64,000 bases of DNA, from the NCBI GenBank assembly GCA_039881145.1, contig JAYKKI010000077.1:2674501-2738500 (forward strand), in the 5' to 3' direction. Position numbers and translations under genes: made by a program. The notes beneath the pieces are model-generated. The model was not told where the DNA came from and did no database searches. It saw only the letters and a program-made list of their open reading frames with translations. This stretch comes from Druceiella hillmani. Its lineage: Eukaryota > Arthropoda > Insecta > Lepidoptera > Hepialidae. Below are positions 25,931-39,123 of the stretch, piece by piece. How positions within the stretch are numbered: position 1 is the stretch's first letter; every line of letters starts with the position of its first letter.

Positions 25931-28786
25931 TTACTTCCATTTAACGTTATAAAACTGAGCGATGACAATAACGTACGTGGTGGAGAGGCTAATAAACTTT
26001 GGCACTAAATTGAGGTCCAGGGTCAAAACTCCAAAGAAGGTGAACTCTGGCGGATTTTGTGTCAACTGGATCAGCTGATGTAGGACGATGGCTTGATGTT
26101 TGTCTGAAATTATTAGAAGGATTCGAATATGAATTGTTAACGGTAAATAACTTGAATGGTAGGCAGTAACATAATGTTTAGGTAGTTGGTAACATAATGC
26201 TTAAGACATGTCCCATAGAACTAATATTTTAGTTCGTTTGTTTCTTTTAACTGTAATTCGTCAATTATTCATTTTAATAAACTTTTGAATTAATATTTGT
26301 CTGTTAATCTTAGATTGCATAAGATTTCAGCAAGACATTAAAGTATTGAGGTTTGAAAATCATTTGGTGCCTATATTTGACAATAAAGATTCTGGCGGTT
26401 TGTAAAAAAATCAAGCTTAACTAAGCCAGAAGCAATTGCTATTAGTTCTATTGGCCACGATATCATATTGCTTAGTTCGTAGTATGTCACTAAAATATGA
26501 TCGGCATTAAATTTAAAACGTCTTTTTGTAGTGATTCGATGGCATCAAAATGGAAGTAATTCAAAAAATCAATGAAAAGCTCAGGATAAATTCCACTTAT
26601 AAAGCGAAACAACATATGGCAGATAGTAAAGTCACTAATTGATAGGATATAGTCTGCCTAGTAAAAGTTCTCTTTGATAACTAATTTTGTGTCCACTTTA
26701 ACAAGTATGTACTTTGACCGAAAATAAAAATGCCTATGTTTCACGTTCTTGAAAAACACTTTGATCAATGTTTCCACAACCTTAAATCGTTTCACAATAT
26801 TACTGAATACAATTCAATACAATTTGATTAATCATTACATTAACATCTCACCCAAGTTGCAATTGGCGATGACAGTACAACTCAAGGTTCTAATCTTCAC
26901 CACCTCACGTCGGACCTTGTCGCAGTTAATGCAAGCAGCGCAAAGGAAAACCAGATCAATGCTCGCCATAGACAGCATGTAGATTAAGATCAAACCCGAT
27001 GTATCCTTTAAGTATTGCATTAAAATAACATGTGGAAATATCTCATACAATTTGGTAACAATATAAAATAATGAATATTTAAAGAGAATAAGTGTTTGAA
27101 ATGAATGAATTTAGTTAAATTATGAAAATACAATAAATAAAAAAGTCAATTGCCTGCCATTAATGGAATGTATTTAACTGGTTGCGATATTGGGAAATAA
27201 GTTAATGTCTACTCCGATATATTTATTCATAAACTTAGTAAACTCATATGATTTTATATTGACACTAACTAAATAAAAATATATTTTAACCAATATTATT
27301 TGAAAAAGTACAGCAAATAAAATAAATTTACATAGCTTTCTAAATTTACTAATTAAATATTTCAACGTTTTAGGTAATTTGAGTGTTTTAATGTGAATGA
27401 TTTCTTGTAATGACAAATATAGATACTGCTGCTTACGCGACAAGTTCTTTTCCATTCACTCGGTAATTTACTCGATAAAAATTTAGGAAATTTAAAATAA
27501 AATAAATTTTGAAATAAACTAAGTACTAGATATATTGCTTAGTTAGAGTGGCGGAGAAGTACCGAAGAATTGCCCTCCAAGTCCAACCTGGTCTTAATGA
27601 TTTACTTAATTTAGTTTATTTTAAAATGAAAGTATCAAAACAAAATTTAAAAATGAATGAAACTAAATTAGTTTCAAAAACTGTAATTCTAAAATCAGGA
27701 ATGCTTAGGGAAAAGCCAAGACTGTTACATAAAAAAAAGAATTCAGCCACATTCTCTTACCTCACTGAAAGCGTATTGAAGAACATCGTTGATTGAAACC
27801 AATATGTAGAAGAATATTGTCGCAATATACGCTGTAAACTGTGGAAATTAACAAAGTCAATATATGTAGAGATTTAAACAATATTTTAAGAAAATATCTC
27901 TTGGAAGTAAAAAAACTTCATTAAATCCTATGAACCATTAACTACTCTTGTGCTATTAAAAATATTTCACTTTTAAACTGACCTGCACGCTGAATGCCGA
28001 ACTCATCATTTCACAAACTTGAAGTAATTTATTACAAATATTATAAATGTCAAGAACTTTAATTGCGGATTGTAAATCTGTAAGGTTATTAGAATTTTCC
28101 GTAAACGCCATTTTCACCGATATAACTCGACCGCCATTATCGTGCTTACATGAAGCGTAAGTTTGCAACCGTTCTAATTCATTGAACAGGAGGGAAAATC
28201 TCATTCTGTAGGCACGAACAAGTTGTATGAATATAAATATCTCAGAACTTGTCAAATAAGTACATGGAAAATAAAGAAATTCATCAATCGTATGATGAGT
28301 AACGACAGTAGATTCACCCAAGTATTCAAACATTTTGTTACCGATAATTACGGTAAATATAAGTATAACAATAACAATGCTATCCGATCTTAACTTTAAA
28401 TTAAATTGTGGTTTATTAATAACACTTAGCATTTTATCAATTTGAGTTATTGTATTATAAATGTTAGTAAATTTTTTTTGGGTAGAAAACGTTATCCAGA
28501 TTATTAACACTATCGAAATGACAACATTTAAATAACCAAACCATACAAGTGTCGGCGGAGATACATTTGAAACATTTTCACAAAGATATTTTGAAATAAA
28601 TTTAATTGTAAGCCAAATTAGTATTATTATTATACTGTAGATTTTGTAATAAGGGTCATATTTATATATTTTCAATAGACAATCTCGCTTCACTCCGAAC
28701 AGTGACTGAACAACAGTCAAAGGTTTGAGACTTTCTCTTAAAGAGAGGTCTGCCGCGTTGCCACTCATTTCTATGACTGATGACAT
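25931..28786 (-). CDS. Gustatory receptor gene B, 4 exons
   Basis: Gustatory receptor of the same subfamily as gene A, expected in sensory neuron membrane. In transcription order the exons are 28786-27983, 27335-27213, 27041-26852 and 26103-25931, giving 429 aa with junction phases 0, 0 and 1. Exon 1 ends SAFSVQ at a canonical donor (CAG|GTCAGT). Exon 2 is a membrane segment (ILFAVLFQIILVKIYFYL). Exon 3 contains the Cys-rich FLCAACINCDKV block aligning with exon 3 of gene A. Exon 4 (173 nt, the same length as in A and D) ends TTYVIVIAQF, the Gr TM7 signature. An ATG 18 nt further in (28768) gives MSGNAAD, which lines up with the start of gene A and may be the true start. The exon 2 donor (GGA|GTAGAC) is the weakest junction. 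The ligand is unknown. Confidence 0.85.
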
Positions 28787-30741
28787 CACAGAAAAAATAC
28801 AACTCGTCAAAAGCAAACAATCAACTTAGTAACCATTATCATAGTTTACTCATCAGTCGTCGGCTTCCAATAATTTCATTATAGTCATTAAAAGCAAATA
28901 CGAAACTCATAACTGAAAAAATCCCATTTTCCGTCATCCTTTTGTCAGAATACATTTATTTTCTATTTGTGCTATTGCTAATAACGGATTAGTACTAATG
29001 CTCCAGCTTAAAGATAATTACGATTAAAGATAAGGTTAGGTCAGAAAAATTGTTGCTTTTAGAATGATAGTTCATTAAATGTTTTCGTAAAGGTCATATA
29101 AAGGAGTATAAAGTAATAGAAAATGTAATGGAGGCCCTTGAAGTAAATTTCAGAAAATTAGGTACTTTATTCATTGATCGCCAGTAAAAGTTATACAAAT
29201 ACCTGTACATTTAATCAAAAAGTGGAAAATATACGTATTTGGTATATTTTTCTATAAATATCTATAAGAAGCCTACTTCTAAATTATAGAGTCGAATTTG
29301 TTTTCTATTTTTCATGTTTTTTGTATCTTTAAATATTTTTCCCGCATTTTCATAAAACAATTATAAAACTTGCCGTTGTTTCTGTACGAGCCAGCTGAGC
29401 AATGGAGGAAAAGATAGGTTTTCGGCTAACCGAAATGACGAAGTTCCCTTTGAAATGACTTAAAATGTTTTAGGTACATTTTCGCATGAAATGTTTCGTA
29501 TAAAAAGTACCGTTGGTAAAACTAATTAATCACACATTCAAAGTAATGGATCGACTTGGTCTCTTTGAATAAATATATAAATTAACAATTTTCTTTTTGT
29601 TTTTCATCAAAATTGTGTTATTTTCAGAAGAAAACAAATAATTTAAAAGCGAGCCATTATTACGAGTATGAGCCCAAGATTACAATAAAATGTTAGTATT
29701 TATTATTTTTGCGAGAAGGAGCAATTAATTATGATACTCTATGAAATATGGGAAACTTTTATCCATTTTGTATTCAGGGGAAATACGAATGAAGCAATTA
29801 TTATTACATTACATAATATAATTAGGAAAACTAACTTTATCAACAATAATTTGAACTAATATAATATAGAAATAGTCTAATTATTTAAAAAAATGCAACT
29901 TGCGGTATTTATTTTTAAATATATCTTTATCAATGCTTTTGGTTTTTACACGATTGGTAAGTATTAAGCATGTAAATTTTCAGTCATTGTTTTTCTTTTT
30001 ATTTCCTTTTTATAATAGAGAATTTTTATAATATTTATATAAAGAAATGGTATTATTTAAATAGAATCTAAACATAATATACCTATTAAAGTTTTTAAAC
30101 GTAATTTGGGAATATATTTTGTACTATGTTAACTCATGGACGTGTGAAACATTCTATGCGTAGTGTATTTGCTGGTATAATTTATATGACCTAACTACAT
30201 TATCTAACTACATTATCTATTTTAAATCCCTTATCGGAATAGTTTATTAAATTATTTTCATTTGGATGTGTTTTTCTTGCAACTTCTAATAGTATACAAT
30301 TTTGTTTAGAAATATTACTATTTTTTATGTTTGCTGACGTTATAAAGAGACTCATTTCTTTGATTAATTAATTTATGGTCTCGCTAGTTTCTAAACGTCT
30401 TTGCGGTCTTAAGTCCATATTATAAAAATTGTAACTCTGACGATTTTTTAAAGAAAAAAAAACAATTTCCAATCAATCAGATTTATTTATAAAAATACGG
30501 ATTTATCCAGTCTTTAAACCGCATGTTTGAGTTTCAAATGATACACGTTCATACGAATGTTCACAAGTAAAAATTGTATCATTTTGTTCATAACATATAA
30601 TTTTCAATTTTATTTCAGTTGTTTTTAATTATCTTACTGATATTATATATTGAACAAACAATTGATTCTGAAGCAAATTTTTCTTTCCAAAATACCGTGT
30701 AAAAAGTTGGCAATTAATTTATATTCAATTTATTTAGCGAA

Positions 30742-30878
<137 letters not shown>

Positions 30879-31858
30879 TTATATATACTTTGTAAATATA
30901 TTATGTAAAGTAAGGAAACTTTAATCTGTAATAGTACTACATTGGTAGATTGCCATACACCCATTTTTTTAATTCATAACATTTTTTTGATATTTAAAAA
31001 TTGTCATAATTCATTAACATGAAAATGCATCAACCTATATCTTATATTTCGATAAACGTAAGAAATGTGGCCATTTTGCTTGATTACTCTTCTTAGCGAT
31101 TGATAATCAATTTGACTTTTCTGACTATCTCTTTCATTTGCATAGTTTTACCATAAAGAGGATAAAAAAACAAAAGGATATTCAAATTAATTTCTAGGCC
31201 AACTTTGTTTACATTTCATAAATGAAAATTATAGCCATTTAAAAATCTTTAACATCCATTCCCTCAATATCCCTCAAATATGTTTTTAGAAAATTTGAAC
31301 TTTACAAATTCAATCTATATGGATTATTTTTTATTTATTATGGCAACCCTCACATATTTCTTCTGGTTCGAACATTTTTCAAAGTTTAGTTTGAAATAAG
31401 AATTTATTGGTTTAATGCGATAATTTTATTCTGTTAAATAATTTGTTATTTGTGATATCGACTGAGTGAAATTACGAATATGTCGTTTTTATTGCTGTTG
31501 GAACATGGTATTAGTATGCCAATGTCATTATAATAGCCCTAATAATGTACGTCAATTGTTACGATCGATTCAATACAGAGGGATAACCCGTTATTTCAGT
31601 GATTACAGATGATACTTCTCTAACAATATTGATAAATATAGAACAAAATGTGCTAACATATTTTATAAGCAAGCAAAATTCGAATACTAGACGAACAACT
31701 TAGACAATTTAAATCAAAATTATTGTCTTCGGTTGCGGAAATGCGGTACGGGTAAGTATATATAACGAAATTGTAACTTTAATTATTTTATAAACTAGGC
31801 GACTAGTTTACGAAAATAACATATTGTCGGATTACACATGATTAACGGGTCAAGTGTT

Positions 31859-31988
<130 letters not shown>

Positions 31989-32569
31989 ACACCAATTTCA
32001 GTTTAGTAAATATAAAGAACTAATTGTGTTTGCGAGTTTTAAATAATAAACAATTTTAGATAATAAAGTTCATTGTATTTGAATCAATGTGGTGGTTTCG
32101 TTACGTGGTATTAACAAAAGAAACAGAAAAGCTTTGCAAACAAGTGAGAAAAACAAAATCACATTTAGCCCAGTTTACAATAAGCGGTAAAATTACTTAC
32201 TACAAGACATTCTTGTATATACTTGCTGCTTAGTATGTTGGAACGAAACTGTTTTACGCGGCAGCTGTTTACAGTACAGTGAACTAGCAGAAATCGTCAC
32301 GTAAGGAAAAAGCGTTATGCCCCCTCAAGGCGACCTTTCCCTCTCTTTCTCTCCGTCTCTTTCTAACATATACGGTTGTATGTGTGTGTGTTCGTGCGAG
32401 TATCGACATTCGAGCAGCAAGCATTGTGCGCGGTCAGCAGTATAACCTCAATTCTAAACACGTGTATATTTAAAATTATTTTTTTTTATTCTACTTGCTT
32501 TCTATTTTATGCGAATCATCTGCCAGACCGTTTCCAATTCGGTATGTATTTATTTGGCTTATAAATTTG

Positions 32570-33310
32570 TGCTGTATCATTTACTAAATAGTAAATATTT
32601 ATAATTTACAAAAAACGTTTGGCAAATTCATTTGTATTCATTATTATTTTATTATTTATTAAATACTTATAATTAATAAATTACAATAAATTGCCAGCAT
32701 ATTCATTAATTAATTATGCTTTATTTAAATTTTTCCAACAAATTTAATAACTCATTATATTCACTTAAATTTTTCCAATATTATACTTAAATAAAATAAT
32801 TAAAATAAATAATTTGTAATTTTGGTATACTAAAAGTAATTTTAAATTCGATTAGTTTATTAAAAAATTAGACTAACTAACCTTAAAAAAATAAATATTG
32901 AAATTCTAATTTTTAAGATAATTAAATTTAAACTTAAAATTAACTTAACAAATAAGTTTAAAAATAATAAAATTATGAAATATTAAATTTTTAGAATAAT
33001 TAAATTTAATGTTTAAATAAATTTTAAATTTAATTTATTTTTGAAATAATTAAAATAAAAATAATTAGGTATAAACCTAAAGTTAAATTTAAATTTAATT
33101 TGATTGATTTTACCAAATAAAAAAAATTAAATAAGATAATAAAAAAAATTTCATTGGTAGCATAATAAAGTTTATCGTTTAAATTGTTTTAAAATTTAAT
33201 TTAATTTCAATATATTTTTCTTAAAATATTAAATGAAATTTATTGATTTAAATCTTTACTTTACATTTTTGCTTTGTAAAAATTTTAAAAAATAACTTAA
33301 AATATACAAA
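32570..33310. repeat. Extreme A/T low-complexity block
   Basis: About 740 bases made almost wholly of A and T in irregular AAATTTAA-like words, with very few G or C. There is no clear period and no coding potential. Confidence 0.8.
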
Positions 33311-33397
33311 TTAGAGATAGAGAGAGAGTTGAATAAATGAGAGCTGTGCTTTCAGCGTGACAAAAATACTTTAATATAATCAATAGAAATCTACATA

Positions 33398-33443
33398 TTA
33401 AACCACGTTAAGAGTCGGGGATCCACGTTAAGAGACGGGGGTC
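33398..33443. repeat. Short tandem duplication
   Basis: CCACGTTAAGAG followed by TCGGGG or ACGGGG occurs twice in a row, a local GC-richer spot in AT-rich sequence. Confidence 0.7.
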
Positions 33444-33668
33444 TAACGAATGCACAGTTTTTTATATTCACAATATTATGCGTTTGTTACTTGCAATGAT
33501 GCACTTTAAAACATATTAAAACCGATATTCGATATATTTTTTTAGGCAAATTGTTGTTCACTATATTTAAGAAGAACATTCCAACTTTTGACCAAGATTA
33601 ATTATTTATTCCTTATACAATAATTCTACCCTCTTAAGCCTACAAAATATCCTGAAATCATTTATCCG

Positions 33669-35279
33669 TCACAAAATTTCATAAAAAGCCTTGTTCCTCA
33701 TATAATAAAATTGAAATATTACAATGAGATTTGTCGAAAGTAAATTGAAGAAGGCGAGCAAGAGCGATGCGTTGAGCGTGAAGAGGCGAGCGATCTTGAA
33801 TTCAGCAAATCCCGATATCGATAACATGTGACACAGGTCTTCCAGTTTTAGCTGCATTTCTGCGGCTGAGAATGAAAGTTTTCTTGTAAGTAGAATAAAA
33901 AGAAATTAATACTGTTTAATTCAAAATGTGTTCGAACATGTTTGAAAAAAGTTCGACAGCTGTCTGCACTTACATATATGAAATAATTAAAAAGATTAAC
34001 TTACGAATTTTCTTGTACAGAATTAATTTCATTCCAAACGTTCGCGTAAATCGAAGTTGTTGCGTGACTCGCTCGCAGGTAAAACATATAAACGATAATC
34101 CTAGTGTTGAATGCAGTATCCATATGATCATATAGATGGTCATGGTCCACAGTTCACTCTGAAGGAAATATTGGTAAAATGCAGATGTTTTATAAGAGTG
34201 ATAAAAAAGTGTAAAAATGTCGCCTTATTTTTGACGCAGCTGAATGGACGACATATTGAAACCCAACCAATACGCTTCCAAGAGAAGTGGAAAATACTAG
34301 GAGAATCTGCAAAGAAGTAAATCTCGAAAAATAACAAGGTAGCTTCATGGATTAAAAATTATTTATACCAACTTTTTATTTTAACTCATTTGTTACCAAT
34401 CTTTTCTTTCAAGCGAGAAGGAGTTTCTGATTAGTATTTACAGTAAGAACTATGTTACTACGAGGTAGTGCGTACAAATTTTTGTTTAAAAATTACAAAT
34501 AGAAATAAATGGTGACTGACTTGTTTAGAGAAGACTTCATTTAATAAAATACAAATGTCGCCAATCTTTGAGAATAGTTTGGTTATTATGATAACAGCAG
34601 AGTTTACATCCTCAAATGTTCTCTTTGTTATGCAATATCCACAATGGAAACGGCGGCAGTCTTCGGCAGCGAGCAGGGAGCAAAGTTGTGTATTTCCATA
34701 CTGAATTTGCTTCAGAACGTCATTCAGCGAGGCGGTAATAATGATACATTCCACATCGCAGAACCAAAAAATAACGAGGTTAACAATCTCATGTAGTTTC
34801 ATATTTTCAGTATATACCACAGCGCTTACCGACAGGTTTGCCAAGTAAAATATAGTAATCATTAAAAAAATTGACCAATTCCTCGTCTTCGATTTTTTAT
34901 GTAACATTTTTTGCAAGTTGTATTCCAAGCAACCATCTAGATATTCCATTTCAACAATAAACTTTGAAAATTGATCAGTTTTTAGAAAAGTAGTTGTAAA
35001 AACTATATAGTTAAAGACAGATAAAAATATTGTTTCGTGAACTATCTGCATTATAGGGATTTCTTTTGAAGTGAGTTGGAAATGAAACAGTAAAATTTTC
35101 AGAGGAAGCATTGCTAAGAGACATGTTGCATACAGTAAAACTATCACCCGTTTTATTACACCCGTCCAAGGTCTTGAGAATAATTTAGACCGTTTAATTT
35201 CCGAATTTCTTTCAATACCAATTAGCATTTCTAAAAATAGAAAATGTCTCCAAGTATCTTTATATCCAACAATTTCCAT
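33669..35279 (-). CDS. Gustatory receptor gene C, about 4 exons, one junction unclear
   Basis: Gustatory receptor, a diverged subfamily from genes A and B. Exon 1 is 35279-34521 (253 codons, ATG start, ends NEVFSKQ, donor CAA|GTCAGT). Exon 2 opens at 34306 after a good acceptor (CTTTGCAG) with ILLVFSTSLGSVLVGFQY. Exon 3 is 34158-34005 (SELWTMTIYMIIW, then FTCERV, donor C|GTAAGT, phase 1). Exon 4 is 33865-33669 (EDLCHML, AEFKIARLFT, then TNLIVIFQF, a variant of the TM7 motif) and ends at a TGA. The doubt is the exon 2 to 3 join. The only phase-compatible donor is weak (TAT|GTCGTC near 34252, making a 94-nt intron). Alternatively the frames are continuous apart from one frameshift near 34220-34240. 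It may therefore be intact or recently broken. The start agrees with the related pseudogene at 44838. Confidence 0.75.
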
Positions 35280-36634
35280 TTCCTTGTTCGGATTTTATAA
35301 TACTATTCCAAGCATTGAAATACGTTTTATATGATTGAGAAACTTGTGCTGGTGAATGAAAATAATTATATTTTGTCTACATGAACCGTTACCGGTCACA
35401 ACCAGCTGTGGAAAGTTTTGAGAAGAAAATAAAGGAAATTATTGATTTATTCCTGTGTCATTAAATGTCGCAGATTGATTGTTGTCGATTGCGCGACTAA
35501 TGCGTCATTTCAATTACGCCATTAGAATATTACTTAACTAATTGAGCGACTAAATTGTGGCGGACGGTATTCTAACTGTGTAGCAGAATAAAAGATGGCC
35601 ATTTACAACTTTTTGCTCTTGTGTTAAAATTTATATTTTAGGCGTTGATTCTGTCACTTAAACTTTCTCGAAAATTTTTTGTATAACTTTATTGTTGGAC
35701 ATTAAATGTACACAGATAAGCTAGAGCATTTTTTACGCAGTAATATTTTCGTTTTTTCTAGATTATAAAACACATTTTACTTCTTCTAAAAATGTAAAGA
35801 AATTACCATAAAATTATTTATAAAACCGGCCAAGTGCGTGTGGGGATATGCGAAACTTTGGGCTTGGTAATTGCTTATACCTCTTGAAATTGTTAACGCA
35901 ACCGGTTGAAAAATTAAAGATAAGGGATTACATTGCATTTAAATTTTTTTACAAATGGAGCTGAGGAATGAAAAAGATCTGTTGAATACCTAGAACTTGC
36001 GCTGTAAAATATTTATTTTTCACTGCGTAAATATATTGCAACGCGTTACATACTATACCTCTTATGGACGTTAAAACTTGATGCATATTTAAAAACAAAC
36101 AAGATCTAGGATAATTCCCGTAGTTTTCTTATAATCTTTTAATCAAATTTCGTAGCCCCTGTTTTGTTCCATGACTTTGGTTCATAAGGTTTTGATACGA
36201 AGGAACAGTATGCTAGATTTCTGCATATTTTTAAGAATATATGTTTAAATATGCGATTTAAAATTGTGAAAAAAATATTTTTTAATCCTCATAACCAATG
36301 CTTTTAAATGGTTTTCTATATGACAAATGAAATTACCATTTTTTTTAGATTTTTATTTATTTCCTCTTTGCTTTTAGTGTAAAGTACGCGGGTTAATAAG
36401 CTATATTATTATACCAATTTTTTAATTTCTTCGTGGGATGATTTCCAAGAAAATCATCTTCGAGAACAGAGGAATGTAAATATATTTCCTGCTATATTTT
36501 TCGTAGGCATAAAACATGGGTATTATTTAAAAAATTGTTGCATATGGAATTATCGTAAAAATTATCCTACAATCTTAGCGTAGGCTTCCAACAATCCATA
36601 AGGGAGGTACACGTTTTTTGTACACTTTTAGGTA
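35280..36634. other. Intergenic with old interspersed-repeat fragment
   Basis: At about 35823 AAAACCGGCCAAGTGCGTGT matches the opening of an interspersed repeat I know as common in insect genomes. The remainder is AT-rich without coding content. The pogo element is inserted at the right end of this interval. Confidence 0.4.
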
Positions 36635-37122
36635 GGGAAGGGGTGGCATGAAAGATACACGTATTGAAAGGGACAAAATCAAATTACCGGTAAATTAAAA
36701 ACGATTTCGAGACAACACTATATTTGTCGTATGGCAACCTTAATGCAAGTTCGTTCGCGACTAACTTCATACTCCGGTCATTTCAAATATGGCTGATACG
36801 TGCAAGTGTTGTTATTGGCATCGAATAGTATTTTTTCTGTTATAATTTTGTAACGTATTATCGAGTGCTGCGAGTTACTTATTTATGTGTGAATCGCTGT
36901 TTAAAATAGGCTGGACATCCACAGACGCAAGAGCATAAGGTCAGTGAACTTTAATTTAATATTGTAGATTTTGTGGTTATGTTTTAAATTTTTGTATGAT
37001 TTTTATGAAATGGACACAACAAACGGCTATGAATGGGACATCCTTTTCATAACTGTCCCTTTCAATCCTGCTATTTTGCATTAGGTTTGTAATGTTTTTT
37101 TCACTTCTTCTTCAGATTAAAA

Positions 37123-39123
37123 ATGCCACGTAAGGAGAGAACGCGTGTTGATGCACATAAAATTGAAGAAACTTCTAAAGCTAAAGCTAAAGCTTCTGAA
37201 TGTACTTCATTTGTTTATGAAGCAAGCATTGGCAATAAAAAAGTTTTCACGGTAGACGAAGAATGTTCTCTAGTAGATTATTTAAAGACCTCCGCAAAAA
37301 TGTGCCATGGCTTGACAACTAAACAAGTCAGAGAACTAGCATATCAGTATGCTGTTCGTTTAAATCGTACTATGCCATCTTTTTGGGAAGAAAATAATAA
37401 AGCTAGTCTAAATTGGCTAAAGGGTTTCTTAAAAAGGCATGATTCGCTGAGCGTAAGAAAACCTGAGAGTAATTCAATAGCAAAAACGACTATCTTTAAT
37501 AGACACAACGTTTAAAACGTTTTCGATAACTTAGAGAATTGTTACTTAAAGCTTAATTTCCCTCCAAATATGATATGGAATTTAGGTGAAACGACGTTCA
37601 CTAATGCACCCAAGATAGTTGCCCAAGCAGGTGTTAAGAAAGTTGGTCAAATCACCTCAACTGAACGTGGCACACTTGTGGCTATGCTGGGTTTCGCAAA
37701 TGCTGCTGGTGGAAGTATTCCTCCTGCTTTTATATTTCCGCGTGTTCATTTTAAGGAACATATGCTTGAAAATGGTCCTATGGGTGCTTTAGGCCTCCCA
37801 AATGTGTCTGGTTGGATAACCGAAGATTGTTTTTTAAAACATTTTTTTCACTTCGTAAAACCTAGTGCTGAATTTAGCACTAGGTTTTAAAATTACCAGC
37901 TTTAATTGTCCATGACAACCATAAGACTTATATAACCATTAATGTAGTGCTTTATGCCCGAGCAAATAACATAATAATACTAACTTTTCCACCTCACTGC
38001 AGACAACGCCTGCAACCCCTCGATGTGACAGTATTCGGACCCTTCAAAGCTCGGTATAGAGCCAGCATGAATGACTGGATGACATTGAACCCTGGCAAAA
38101 CTATCACAATTTATAATGTGGCTCAATTTTCCAAAGATGCTTTCTATGCTGCTCTTAATATTAATAATATAACTTCTGGTTTCAAGAACACCTGGATATG
38201 GCCAATTACTAAAAATATTTTCTCAGATGAAGATTTTTTACCTGCTTTCGTGACAGACCGACCACAGTCTCTTAAGACCCCCACTGGTTCAGCTGAAAAC
38301 TCTGACGAATCTCCCTCAAAGGAAGAAGAACTGTCCCATAGATCTTTTAACGTTATTGATCTTGAACTTAATTCAAATGCACGAACCATTTCACCTTCCA
38401 TTTTAAGTCAGCCACAAGCTCCACAACCTGAAACATCTATCACAAAAGAGGCACGACCTGGATCTTCCACTTTGAATGAGCTAAAACCTGGAACATCTAC
38501 CACATGAGAGGCACGACCTGGATTTTCTAATTTTGCTTACGCTCTAATAACTCCGGAAGCCATTTGACCATTTCCTAAAGCTTTACCTCAAAAACCATAA
38601 CAAAAGAAAGGAAGCAACATAAAGGTAAAACCGCAATTATAACTGAAATCCCTGAAAAATATAGATTGCTTTTATGAAATATGATAGATATCATAAAAAA
38701 ATGCCCAAGATTGAGAAACGAAATTTAAAACATGTGAAAAAAATTTTCAGAAACAATTGAACAGATTAAGAATCAAACAAAACCAAAAGTAACTAGAAGG
38801 CTAAAACGAAGAAAATAGATATTAAGCAAAATGCTAAAGTTAGTCAGAAGAAGAAGAAGGTTACACGAAAAATCGCAAGCAGTGGTAGCAGCAGCATTGT
38901 GTCGTCAAATGATATTTCTGAAAATGAAGAAGTCACTCCAAGATTAAGAAAACGTACCATTACAAAAGATAAAACAGGAGACGATGACCAATGTAATGTT
39001 TGTAAGAAAAAATATTCAGAAAGCAATGAAGATTGGTTTCAATGTAAAATTTGCACGAAGTGGGCACACGAAACCTGGAGCGTTAAAGATGTTTTTAATT
39101 ATTTTTGCTCACTATGTTACTAA
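37123..39123 (+). pseudogene. pogo-type transposase with C-terminal PHD finger, broken
   Basis: Transposase read in four pieces. Piece 1 (37123-37515) starts MPRKERTRV and contains the CENP-B-like DNA-binding half (LKGFLKRHDSLSVRKPES); the usual N-terminal psq-type helix-turn-helix is not visible. Piece 2 (37570-37890) begins the DDE domain, but the first catalytic Asp of the family's NLDET motif reads Gly (NLGET, codon 37585-37587). A 16-nt inverted duplication ending at 37888 then shifts the frame. Piece 3 carries VHDNH (second Asp, 37914-37916) and LQPLD with VFGPFKARY, then a Ser/Thr/Pro-rich tail to 38507. Piece 4 (38899-39123) is a PHD-like zinc finger with CNVC, WFQCKIC, AHETW and CSLC; the Cys after HET is Trp. 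The missing Asp, frameshifts and stops make it inactive. Confidence 0.85.
37857..37888. repeat. Inverted duplication inside the transposase gene
   Basis: Arms 37857-37869 and 37876-37888 are perfect 13-bp reverse complements (AAAACCTAGTGCT) with a 6-base spacer. The reading frame of the family continues on both sides when the right part is ignored, so the right arm is a secondary insertion that shifts the frame. Confidence 0.85.

Noticed and set aside
27548..27796. Plus-strand frame within intron 1 of gene B
   Set aside because: It opens at GTG, lies antisense to a supported gene and shows no recognisable domain.
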